Origin: JANSXG01 sp024743075
Lineage (GTDB): Bacteria; Planctomycetota; Phycisphaerae; Phycisphaerales; UBA1924
Length of the DNA stretch: 64,000 bases
Direction: 5' to 3'
Assembly (NCBI GenBank): GCA_042140185.1
Contig: CP159477.1
Coordinates: 1,922,001 to 1,986,000, forward strand
In this document: one piece after another, positions 55,501 to 62,855 of the stretch
Layout: each line of letters starts with the position of its first letter
Position numbering within the stretch: the stretch's first letter is position 1
The notes under the pieces: model-generated
Told to the model about the DNA's origin: nothing
The model's database searches: none
What the model saw: the letters and a program-made list of their open reading frames with translations, nothing else
Program-made: the position numbers and the translations under genes

Positions 55501-55896
55501 GCGTTCGCGATCGAAGCGGGTAAGGATCTCTTCGGTGTCGAGTCCGCGGCGGATGAGTTTGATGGCGACGCGCCGATCGAAGGTCTCGTCGTCGCGTTCG
55601 GCGAGGTAGACACTGCCCATGCCGCCGGCACCGATTCGCTGAAGGACGCGGTACGGCCCGATGCGTGTGCCGACGGTGGGGTCGGCGGCGTCGGCGAGTT
55701 CGGGGGACTGTTCGAGGGCGGACTTGCCGAGAAAGCCCGAGGCGCGGTGGTGTGCGTCGAGGAGACTTTGGACGTCGTGGAACACTTCCTCATCACCGGC
55801 GCACTGCTCGCGGAGCCATGCCTTGCGGTTCGCGGCGGGCTGCTCGAGTGCTTCGTCGAAGAGGTGCTCGACCCGGTCGGCCTCGCCCGCGCTCAT
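52582..55896 (-). CDS. Transmembrane Ser/Thr protein kinase with TPR repeats (second)
   Basis: 1104 residues. The kinase domain (about 85-370) has GAGGMGSVY, VAIKLI, HRDLKPAN, DFGVAKVL and YASPEQ. A helix near residue 405-425 (VLAAAVLLAGLLGATAVSI) crosses the membrane, then a coiled coil (about 430-490) leads into 10 or so TPR-type repeats to about residue 1080. It is paired with the ECF sigma factor immediately upstream, as in the locus at 3.8-7.0 kb; the two kinases are of different length and only alike in layout. The start overlaps the sigma gene's stop by ATGA. Confidence 0.93.
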   Translation of the reverse strand: MSAGEADRVEHLFDEALEQPAANRKAWLREQCAGDEEVFHDVQSLLDAHHRASGFLGKSALEQSPELADAADPTVGTRIGPYRVLQRIGAGGMGSVYLAERDDETFDRRVAIKLIRRGLDTEEILTRFDRERRVLANLDHPNIAKLIDGGSLPDGSPYFIMEYVEGKRLDEYCDDKRLTVPQRVDLFRTVCDAVAHAHRNLIVHRDLKPANILVTPDGTVKLLDFGVAKVLEQANAEEYEATLTVERRLTPAYASPEQVRGDAVTTATDVYSLGVILYELLTGCRPYRVRGDAWRDLERAICDDAPTRPSVVVANPSTDHTSTLTTGELSHLRGVDPARLRTMLSGDVEWVVLMALRKEPDRRYATVQQFADDLRRLRESLPVLARPDTLAYRASRFVQRNRSGVLAAAVLLAGLLGATAVSINFALGEARARNAEAEQRQAAEKERDRAIEAEAIAERRAQELEQVAAFQAEQFERLDIEQMGQRVREATIDAAQLDARLTGANDEQLENLRTELSDQLGGVNFANVAREALDEAVFQPGLEAMELAFADQPLVRAQLLDSLGGAMSSVGLLEQAVPVLESAVELFREHAGTTSPPTLNAIDLLASTCNRLGLNDRAQELYTEALHAYEQALGPHSQRAIATRSALGAVAQSRSDIEGADRHYSEALSLAREHLGPTHNTTLTILNNLGFLMLDMGRLLDADPVFTESLETTRQLFGPDDERTIRRIHAMGVLRDRQGRYDDAEPMIREAFNFYRSTFGDQHPDTASAMLELSRVLYNLRRLDESETFAQEALNAGRRMRERHHQTYRALSMLGRIAMARRNYEAAASFVREEITLRTAQFGADHPSTVTARGNLAIVLLRSGKLEEAEAELRVVHGQHVEDRGADNPVTLAVLNNLAGALREQGKLEEAARHFRTVYEGRVKYFGIDHAQSRQAMRYLVTCLRRQARSEDAFDAIVAHTDEVTAQTGDPLVESEFAPDLAVLASQVGQNDLALSLTREFRERPDLHPGARAMLRFIAGDALEGLGRYDEAEAEFLRVYGELAESPDAEIRDIARAARRLALFYEDRHEQTGNTRYASEAERWRSRTADLESARVPVSVAPTQ

Positions 55897-56470
55897 GCCG
55901 CGTCCTCCGGGTGGTCCCCGAGTTCGCGGAAGAGCCAGGCCCGGGCGAACTGCCAGTGCCGGTCGACGGTTCGGCTGGGGATGTCGAGGACGGTTGAGAC
56001 TTCCGCACCGGTCAGGCCGCCGAAAAAGCGGAGTTCGACGATTCGCGCCTTGTCCGGGTAGCGTTCGTGGAGTTTCGCGAGGGCGTCATCGAGGGCGACG
56101 AGGTCGGTGTGTTCGTTTTCGTTGGCGAGCATACCGGTGTCGAGGAGTAGTCGTTTGCGGTCGCCGCCTCGCTTCAGGGCGTTGCGCAGCGTGCGGCGTC
56201 GACGAGGATTCGCCGGATAGCTTGCGACGCGATGGCGAGGAAGTGTGCCCGACTCTCCCAGACCACGCGATCCTGATTGACCATTCGGAGGTAGGCCTCG
56301 TGAACCAGGGCGGTGGCCTGAAGTGTGTGGTCGGGCCGTTCGGCCTTGAGGTGGTACTCAGCGATGGCGCGGAGTTCCTCATAGAGCATCGGCAGGAGCA
56401 CATCGACGGCGCGATCATCGCCGGCGGCGACCTGATCGAGCAGTTGAGTGATGTCGTCCTTTTTGTGCAT
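55893..56470 (-). CDS. ECF-family sigma factor linked to kinase (one frameshift)
   Basis: Starts at MHKKDDITQLLDQVAAGDDR (ATG 56470). Region 2 has LLPMLYEELRAIAEYHL, TALVHEAYLRMVN and FLAIASQAIRRILVDAAR. After that the frame closes and region 4 is found in the next frame: DALAKLHERYPDKARIVELR, FGGLTGAEVSTVLDIPSRTV, then the HWQFARAWLFREL tail. Adding one base to the GGG run 56177-56179 gives VDAARCATPLKRGGDRKRL and a 192-residue factor of the same class as the gene at 6335. Confidence 0.88.
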
Positions 56471-56645
56471 CCGGCGTCTATCGAGCGAAGTGAACAAAGC
56501 GGGCCCGATGGACCCTTCGCGTGGCGAACGGCACGGGTTCGCTCAATCCTGCAATTCTACGGATGCTCGGTGCAGATACGAGCGGTTCACGACCGGGGGT
56601 TTCCCGAGCGGCGGACGTATCGGACCAGTGAGGAACAAAACGACA

Positions 56646-56670
56646 CGCGGCCCGGACGAGCCGGGCCGCG
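56646..56670 (-). terminator. Rho-independent terminator after tRNA-Glu
   Basis: CGCGGCCCGG (56646-56655) pairs with CCGGGCCGCG (56661-56670), a 10-bp perfect stem; on the minus strand TGTCGTTTTGTT follows. Confidence 0.8.
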
Positions 56671-56684
56671 AGTGCGTTGGGAAG

Positions 56685-56759
56685 TGACCCCACGGGGATT
56701 CGAACCCCGGTCTTCAGGATGAAAACCTGATGTCCTAGACCTGACTAGACGATGGGGCC
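56685..56759 (-). tRNA. tRNA-Glu (anticodon TTC)
   Basis: Acceptor GGCCCCA pairs with TGGGGTC (one G-T); discriminator A. The anticodon stem-loop TCAGG-TTTTCAT-CCTGA gives TTC, and the T arm has GGGGTTCGAATCCCC. CCA is not encoded. Confidence 0.95.
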
Positions 56760-56833
56760 ATTCTTTTCCACTCGCGAGGAGCGGTCACCCGATCCGTCCG
56801 GAAAACCGGCTGGACGTCGGAATCGGGGCGGGC

Positions 56834-56861
56834 ATTGTAGCCATCGCGCCAAATTCCTCAA
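56834..56861 (-). promoter_or_regulatory. Putative promoter of tRNA-Glu
   Basis: On the minus strand TTGAGG (56861-56856), a 16-bp spacer and TACAAT (56839-56834) match a housekeeping promoter, 75 bp before the tRNA. Confidence 0.45.
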
Positions 56862-56925
56862 CGGCTTTCGCGACGTCGGGGCAAAAAACACGGATGGCGG
56901 GGCAAAAACCGCCGATGAACCGAGT

Positions 56926-57393
56926 ATGGACACTCCTCTTCCGAGCCTGAATACGCGGATTCCGAGACCGGCCATCCGAGTGCTCGCGGCGGGAGCGTTC
57001 CTCATCGCGTTCTTCACGCTGACCAGCCTGATCGACCCTTCGCAGTCCACGGCGACGGAGTCCATGGGCACCGAGCGGGGCGAGGTCTACGGGCCCGTGC
57101 TTGGCGGAGGCGGCGAGGACCCGGTCGAGCGGATGCTCGGCCAGTTGCCGACCGACGCGAATGTGCTGGGCACCCTTGAAGGGCGTCACGCGGTGGTCAT
57201 TATCACGGCGGGCGAACTTGAAGCCAGGTACAGCGTGTTCACGCCTCAGGGCGAAGCGCGCGTGATCGAAGCGACGCTCAACGAGTTGTACGACCGCGTC
57301 CCCGATCTGGATATCGAGGGCATGCTTTCCTCCGGGTACGGCGATGTGGATCAGAGCGTGCCGATCGATCTCGACGACGGCTGGATGTACTGA
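56926..57393 (+). CDS. Hypothetical protein with one membrane helix
   Basis: 155 residues from the ATG at 56926. A membrane helix is at about 17-35 (VLAAGAFLIAFFTLTSLID). A Gly-rich linker with GPVLGGGGEDPVE follows. The C-terminal 85 residues (MLGQLPTDANVLGTLEGRHA and VVIITAGELEARYSVFTPQG, then ATLNELYDRVPDLDIEGML) look like a small periplasmic alpha/beta domain. No family recognised. It lies 57 bp before nadD on the same strand. Confidence 0.6.
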   Translation: MDTPLPSLNTRIPRPAIRVLAAGAFLIAFFTLTSLIDPSQSTATESMGTERGEVYGPVLGGGGEDPVERMLGQLPTDANVLGTLEGRHAVVIITAGELEARYSVFTPQGEARVIEATLNELYDRVPDLDIEGMLSSGYGDVDQSVPIDLDDGWMY

Positions 57394-57449
57394 GGCGGTT
57401 TCGAGGGTCGGATTTCGACTCGGGGCGAGACAACGCCTAGATTCCGCGT

Positions 57450-58193
57450 ATGTCCCGCGATCTAAACACACACCGTGAACACCTCGGTTTGACACCATCG
57501 ATGGCGACACCACCGATTGCGGCTTCGGCGCGCGTGATCGTTCTCTTCGGTGGGTCGTTCGACCCGCCGCACATCGGGCATCGGCGGTTGGCGGTCGCCG
57601 CGCGGGACGCGATCGGCGCGGACTGGCTTCTGGTGATCCCGGCTGGTCGGTCTCCTCATAAGGGGTCGAGCACGCTGTTCGACGGGGAAGATCGGATCGA
57701 TTTGGTGAAATGCGCCTTCGGCGGTGCGGAGCGGGTCTCGGTCAGCCGGATGGAAGTCGACCGGATGCGCAACGAACCGGATCGCCCGAGTTACACGGTA
57801 GAAACGCTGCACACGCTGCGCGAACACCTGCCGGCGGGTGTCCGGCTGCGCTTGCTGATCGGAGCGGACCAGGCGTTGAGTCTGCACCGGTGGCGCGAGC
57901 CGCGGGCGATCATGGCGATTGCGGAACCGCTGGTCATGCGCCGGGCGGGCGACGACGAGAGCGCCGAGTCGCTGGCGGCACGGATCGCATCGAATTGGAA
58001 TGACGGAACGGCGGGTCTGGGTCCGGCGGACTGGCATAGGCGCGTTGTGGATGTTCCGCTGGTCGACGCGTCGTCGACGGAGGCAAGACGACTGCTCGCC
58101 ACATCGGACGAGCCCGGTCGCGATGGGCGCTTGCGCGAGTTGCTGGGCGATGCGGTACTCCAGCGGGTGCGCGAGATCAGAGAGGGTCGCTGA
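57450..58193 (+). CDS. nadD: Nicotinate-nucleotide adenylyltransferase NadD
   Basis: NadD makes nicotinic acid adenine dinucleotide from NaMN and ATP. I see VIVLFGGSFDPPHIGHRRLA (G-GSFDPxHxGH), then WLLVIPAGRSPHK, and a C-terminal STEARRLLA, the ISST-like motif with Ser-Thr. The 247 residues include 25 extra N-terminal residues; the ATG at 57501 (MATPPIAAS) is an alternative start with little Shine-Dalgarno support. The end overlaps the convergent folK by 17 bp. Confidence 0.92.
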   Translation: MSRDLNTHREHLGLTPSMATPPIAASARVIVLFGGSFDPPHIGHRRLAVAARDAIGADWLLVIPAGRSPHKGSSTLFDGEDRIDLVKCAFGGAERVSVSRMEVDRMRNEPDRPSYTVETLHTLREHLPAGVRLRLLIGADQALSLHRWREPRAIMAIAEPLVMRRAGDDESAESLAARIASNWNDGTAGLGPADWHRRVVDVPLVDASSTEARRLLATSDEPGRDGRLRELLGDAVLQRVREIREGR

Positions 58194-58683
58194 CCGGCTC
58201 GAGTCGCGCCAGCAGCTCGGCCGCGGATTGGTGTGCCACCGGGTGCACCACGTCGGGCGCGATCTGGACGAGCGGCTGCAGGACGAAACGACGCTCATGC
58301 AAGCGCGGGTGCGGGATGGTCAGGCCGGGTTCATCGATGATCAGGTCGGAGTAGAGCACGAGATCGAGGTCGATGGTTCGGGGCCCCCACCGCTCGGTGG
58401 ACTCTTCGCGGATGCGCCCGAGGGACCGCTCGATGGCGAGCATGGCGTCGAGAAGGGCGCGCGGGCTGAGGGTGGTGCGGACCATCGTGACGCCGTTGAG
58501 GTATGGGCCCTGCCCGGGCGGACCGACCGGGTCGGTCTCGATGAGGCTCGAGCACCGGACGGTCTCGATCTCGGGACGTCGACCGAGCGCGGTGCGTGCT
58601 GATTCGATGGCGAATTCCCGATCGCCGAGGTTCGAACCGAGGGCGATGAAGGCGTTTGCCGGGATGTGCGTCGGTTCGGGCAT
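58177..58683 (-). CDS. folK: 2-amino-4-hydroxy-6-hydroxymethyldihydropteridine pyrophosphokinase FolK
   Basis: 168 residues. HPPK transfers pyrophosphate from ATP in folate synthesis. FIALGSNLGDR at the start, then SSLIETDPVG, GPYLNGVTMV, WGPRTIDLDLVLYSD (the two Asp of the Mg site) and IPHPRLHERRFVLQPL are all present in order. It is monocistronic here and convergent with nadD. Confidence 0.95.
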   Translation of the reverse strand: MPEPTHIPANAFIALGSNLGDREFAIESARTALGRRPEIETVRCSSLIETDPVGPPGQGPYLNGVTMVRTTLSPRALLDAMLAIERSLGRIREESTERWGPRTIDLDLVLYSDLIIDEPGLTIPHPRLHERRFVLQPLVQIAPDVVHPVAHQSAAELLARLEPVSDPL

Positions 58684-58765
58684 GCGGGGTATGGTAGGCC
58701 CAAAACGAGAGGCGGCCGCCCGGAGAAAGGCGACCGCCGACCCAGTGTGGTGTGAAGAGCGAGTC

Positions 58766-59644
58766 CTACTCTTCGGCGTCGAACTCTCGTTCGCGGTGCT
58801 GCATCTGTGCCTTCAGGCGGGCGAGGATGGAGCTGTGCATCTGGCTGACGCGGGATTCTGAGAGGTCGAGCGTGGCGCCGATCTCCTTCATGGTCATTTC
58901 CTCGTAGTAATAGAGGATGACGATGAGGCGTTCGGCGCGGCTGAGGCCCTTGGTGAGCAGGTTCTTGAGGTCGCGCCGCTGGATCTCGCCGAGCGGGTTC
59001 ACCTGAGTAGTGTCTTCGAGGACGTCGATCTCAAGGACATCGCGCGAGCCATCGGACTGGTAGCGCTCGCGTGAGAGCGAGGACATGCTCACGGCGCGTC
59101 CGTCCTTGAGGATCTTCTTGACCTCTTCGGCATCGACCCCGAGTTTGGATGAGATCTCGTCCTGGGTGGCGGGCCGACCGAGTTCGGCCTCGAGCGACGC
59201 CTTGGCGCGCTCGACTTTGCTGGTGCGGCTGCGGACGATGCGCGGGACCCAGTCCATCGAGCGGAGTTCATCGAGGATCGCTCCTCGGATGCGCTGGGCG
59301 CAGTAGGTTTCGAATTTCACGCCACGCTCGAGGTCGAAGCCGTCGATGGCGTCCATGAGTCCGAAGACGCCGACGGAGATGAGGTCGTCAACATCGACTT
59401 CGTCGGGCAGCCGGGTGTGCACGCGCTCGGCGTTGTAACGCACGATCGGCCGGTACTTGACGATGAGGAAGTTGCGCAACTCGTCGGACGGGTTCGCCTG
59501 ATAGAGCGTCCACAGTTCGGTCTGGTCCATTTCCTCGTACGGCTTGTCGAGCTTGGCCGCTTTGGACTTTCGCGCTGTGGATTTTCGTGAGCCCCCGGCG
59601 GGGACGACGACGGGTGACCCCTTCTTCGTCTTCGTTGCTGGCAC
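58766..59644 (-). CDS. fliA: RNA polymerase sigma factor for flagellar genes (FliA/WhiG family)
   Basis: 292 residues from a GTG at 59644, chosen because AAGGAG lies six bases upstream. A longer frame begins at 59740 but reads through a promoter-like site. Region 2 has NFLIVKYRPIVRYNAERVH, VDDLISVGVFGLMDAIDGFD and FETYCAQRIRGAILDEL. Region 3 has AKASLEAELGRPATQDEI. Region 4 has GLSRAERLIVILYYYEEMTM and DLSESRVSQMHSSIL. The SVGVFGLMDAIDGFD and W-VPR motifs are typical of sigma-28. It follows flhF/flhG and a small membrane gene on the minus strand. It should drive late flagellar genes such as flagellin. Confidence 0.93.
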   Translation of the reverse strand: MPATKTKKGSPVVVPAGGSRKSTARKSKAAKLDKPYEEMDQTELWTLYQANPSDELRNFLIVKYRPIVRYNAERVHTRLPDEVDVDDLISVGVFGLMDAIDGFDLERGVKFETYCAQRIRGAILDELRSMDWVPRIVRSRTSKVERAKASLEAELGRPATQDEISSKLGVDAEEVKKILKDGRAVSMSSLSRERYQSDGSRDVLEIDVLEDTTQVNPLGEIQRRDLKNLLTKGLSRAERLIVILYYYEEMTMKEIGATLDLSESRVSQMHSSILARLKAQMQHREREFDAEE

Positions 59645-59714
59645 GGTCTTCTCCTTGACCTTCTGGCCTCGCGGCGTTTTTGCCGGCGCCCATCCTTGGG
59701 CAGCGGTGTATCGG

Positions 59715-59742
59715 ACTATACCAAACGCCTTGCGAGACACAA
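59715..59742 (-). promoter_or_regulatory. Putative promoter of fliA
   Basis: On the minus strand TTGTGT (59742-59737), a 16-bp spacer and TATAGT (59720-59715) with GG before the -10. It precedes the chosen GTG start by 70 bp. The same GGTATAGTC appears before the ECF sigma gene at 6.99 kb. Confidence 0.4.
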
Positions 59743-59770
59743 AGAAAAATGCGCAAGAATCGCAACAGCT

Positions 59771-60066
59771 TTATGCGGCGTGCGATGCCTGCTCGGGTTG
59801 CTCGGACGACTCCGGAGTCTGTGATCGATCGTCGGACGTCGGGATGGGTTTGTCTGCTTTGAGTTGATCGATGCGTTCGCTGACCGCGACATTTGCTATC
59901 GAGGCGATCATGAGGCCCAAGATGTAGCAAACGACAAGCGCAAAACTGCGGTCGAGAGGATCGCCGAAACTGATCGGTCCGCGTTGAGTCCGGCGATCAG
60001 CGCGATCGCGAACGCGGAAAGTGCGAAACAGCTGGCGATGATTCGGGTCGGGGCTCGGCTGTCCAC
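59771..60066 (-). CDS. Small two-helix membrane protein between flhG and fliA (one frameshift)
   Basis: Read from GTG 60066, VDSRAPTRIIASCFALSA has one helix (IIASCFALSAFAIALIAGL). The second, FALVVCYILGLMIASIANVAV, is in the other frame. Adding one T to the TTT run (AAA at 59967-59969 on the plus strand) gives about 98 residues ending QPEQASHAA, with a short acidic tail containing SERIDQLKADK. It is in the flhF-flhG-fliA operon. No family is recognised; a FlhF-site or basal-body accessory role is only inference. Confidence 0.55.
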
Positions 60067-60161
60067 GATGCTATCGGCCCTTCAAGAAACAGAGTGAACG
60101 ATCCCGTGCGAACTTGATCGGCGCGATTTCGGCGCGCCTTCAGGCCCAGAACAGAAAACCT

Positions 60162-61165
60162 TCAGTTCCGTCGGAGCAGGCGGCGCAGCCCCCGGCGACG
60201 GCGCTCGAGGCGCTGGGGCGAGAGCGTCAGCTTCGCGATGAACTCACCGACGGCCTGCGTATCGCGGGTCGCCAGGGCTTTCGGATCGAGCACGGCGTAC
60301 GGCTTACGGGCACGCACGGCGTTGAAGACGGCGCGGTCGCGCCGGACGAAGCCGGCGCTGGCAAGATCCGTCGCAAGGAACTTTCGGGCAACTGAGGCGA
60401 TGCGGGCCTGGATAGCGATCGCCTCGCGTTCGTCGTAAGCCATGTTAACGAGCACGGCGAGGTCACCGGAGACCGGCTCGGCGCACTCGGCAGCCGCGCG
60501 GTCGCGTCGGGCGACGACACACTTGATAAGGCTGTACGCATCGGTAATCGAAGTTGGCTCGGGCGTGGTCACGACGAGCGTAAGGTCCGCGGCGTCGATG
60601 AACATCTGAACCTTGGGCCCGATGCCTGCGCCGCAGTCGACGAGCAGCAGTTCGCTGTTCGACTGCATGCGGTTCAGCGAGCGGAACAGGATGGCTCGTT
60701 CGTGCGCGGTCAGGTCCGCGAGACGAGCGATGCCCGACCCGCCGGGGACCAGGTCGAAGCCGCCGGACGTGCGCAGGGTGATGTCGTCGAGAGACTTCAC
60801 GCCGGCGATGACATGCCCGAGATGCCCGCGGGGCGCACGCCGCAGAGCACATCGGCGTTGGCCATGCCGAGGTCGCCGTCGACGACCGTGACGCGGATCC
60901 CTCGCTCGGCAAGGATTGTCGCGACGGAGAGGCAGATGTTCGTCTTGCCAACGCCGCCCTTGCCCGACGCGAAGGCGATCATGGGCGGGAGCGGGCGCTG
61001 CGAGGTCGCGGCGAGCGGGTCGTCCGACGGGGCTTCGGTCGGAGCGTTCTTCTCGACGCTCGCGATGAGGGCGCGGAGGCGGGTGGCCTGATCGTCGTTG
61101 CCGCGGGTGGCGGCAGACTCGGCATCGAAACGGTCGAGGGTGGAATCGCTGGACGGGAGTTTCAT
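60162..61165 (-). CDS. flhG: MinD-like ATPase FlhG (FleN) (one frameshift)
   Basis: FlhG limits flagellar number and works with FlhF. The N-terminal half has FASGKGGVGKTNICLSVA (deviant Walker A with the lysine of SGKGGVGK), VVDGDLGMANADVL and then the frame breaks. The second frame continues with VIAGVKSLDDI, LLLVDCGAGIGPKVQMFID, TTPEPTSITDAYSLIK and VLVNMAYD. One extra G in the CCC run 60816-60818 joins the parts into 334 residues. The start overlaps flhF by ATGA. The N-terminal tail (about 1-65) includes a DQATRLR segment like the FlhF-activating DQAxxLR motif of FlhG. Confidence 0.87.
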
Positions 61166-62711
61166 CGGGCTACCCCCCCATCGACCACGAGGCGGGCGAT
61201 GCGGTCGGCGTTGCCGAGCTCGATCTGATCGGGCACTTCCTGACCGGTTGTGACGAAACTGAGCTTCGCGTTCAGGCGGCGCAGCGTGTTGACGACGAGG
61301 CCGACGCTGACGGCTTCGTCGAGCTTGGTGAAGATGACATGATCCGGCTCGATGTCCACGAACTTCGCGGCGGCTTCGGCCAGAACGCGTTCGCTGTGGG
61401 TCGAGGAGAGCACGAGGTGGGTCTGGTGCGGGTTCGCGGCGTCCACGAGTTGGCGGAGTTCGTCGATCTTGCCGACATCGCGCTGGGAGCGACCGGCGGT
61501 GTCGATGAGGATGACATCGCAGTCACTCAGCTGCTCGCAGGCCTGCCGCATATCTGCCGGGGTCAGCGCGACCTTGAGGGGCAGGCCGATGATGTTCGCG
61601 TAGGTGCGGAGCTGATCGACCGCGGCGATGCGGTAGGTGTCGCAGGTGACGAGGCCGACTTTCTTCCCGCGACGGAGTTTGTAAGTCGCGGCGAGTTTGG
61701 CGAGGGTCGTCGTCTTCCCAACGCCGGTCGGGCCGATGAGAGCAAGGGTCAACGGGCGGCCGTCGTCCTGCTGCCCGGCGGGTGGAAGCGAGCGGGAAAC
61801 GGGGATGAGGGACGCGAGGTGACGGAGGATGGCCTGACGGACCACATCCGGCGAGGCGAGTTCCTCGCGGTTGAGTTCTTCACGAACATGGGTGGCGATC
61901 TCGTCGGCGAGTTCGGAGGCGAGTTCGTTCTCGATCAGTTTGGCGTAGAGATCGGTGAGGGCGTCGTTCTGCATCCCTGCGCCGCCGCCGACTCGTGAAG
62001 TCTGGAGAACCTGGGTGACCATACGCCGGAGGGCTGCGAGTTCCGCTTCGATTGCTGTGTTGCCGGAGGTCGCCTGCGGAGTGGGCTGAGCGGGGGGCGG
62101 CGCTTCGGGCTCGCGTCGGGGCGGGATCTGCTGGCGCTGGGGCTTCGGCTCCATCGCTTCGCGCAGGGCTCCGGGCGGGGGCGTTCTGCGTGGGTAGGGC
62201 TGAACGAGTCCTCGGAAGACGACTGCTCGGACGGCGCGGGCTGTCGGCTGCGGGTCGGGCGCAGCGACGGAGTGTTGTCGCCGGAGTCATCGCGCCGGGT
62301 GCGCCGAGAGGCGAGTGCAGCCAGCGGGTCCAGCGGGTCGAGGTCGACGGTCTGGTGACGAATGGTCGGTGGTTCGGCGACCGCGGTCTGCGGGGAGGCC
62401 GTAGAACGCGCGTACTCCAACAGTTCCCGGCGGGTGACTCGGCGCTCTGCGCTGGCGGAAGCCTGGGCACCCCCGGCTTGCTTTCGCTCTGCGGGCGCCG
62501 TCTGACGCTGACCGGAGCGGGATTGCACCGAGCGAGCAACCGAGGCATCGGCGGTCGCGGTGATCTCGGTGACGCTCTGCGCACCGATTCCGAATACGCC
62601 GCCGACTTTGTGCGTTTTCGTGTGAAGGATGACCGCGTTGGGTCCGAGTTCGCGCTTGACCAGCGCGAGCGCCTCGTTCACGGATTTCCCGCGAAAGGTC
62701 TTGATCGCCAT
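61162..62711 (-). CDS. flhF: Flagellar SRP-like GTPase FlhF (one frameshift)
   Basis: FlhF recruits the first flagellar parts to the pole. The N-terminal B domain starts MAIKTFRGKSVNEALALVKR, then a Pro/Ser/Arg linker. The NG domain has LIGPTGVGKTTTLAKLAATY, TCDTYRIAAVDQLRTYA, VILIDTAGRSQRD and IFTKLDEAVSVGL. The frame breaks in the linker at the G5 run 62177-62181; one more base joins the two for 516 residues. AGGAGG lies six bases before the ATG. It is encoded downstream of flhA and overlaps flhG. Confidence 0.88.
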
Positions 62712-62855
62712 ACGCCCTCCTGGCTTCGGCAGCGTCGCATCCTGCGACGCCTGGTTCGGGTTGAGCCGAGTGGAAGATAACTGACTCTTCGGTGGGAGTC
62801 AGGTAAAAAGACCGGAATTTTCTTCGCAATTTTCAGCCCGACACCAGCTCCCGGG

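Noticed and set aside
52996..56061. A 1021-residue plus-strand frame antisense to the second kinase
   Set aside because: No motif, and the opposite strand has a full kinase with TPR repeats. It is a shadow of C/G-ending codons.
61162..62711. Programmed frameshifting as the cause of the split flhF, cheA and others
   Set aside because: The direction of change varies among genes, no slippery site plus pseudoknot is shared, and unrelated genes are affected. Homopolymer-length error is simpler.
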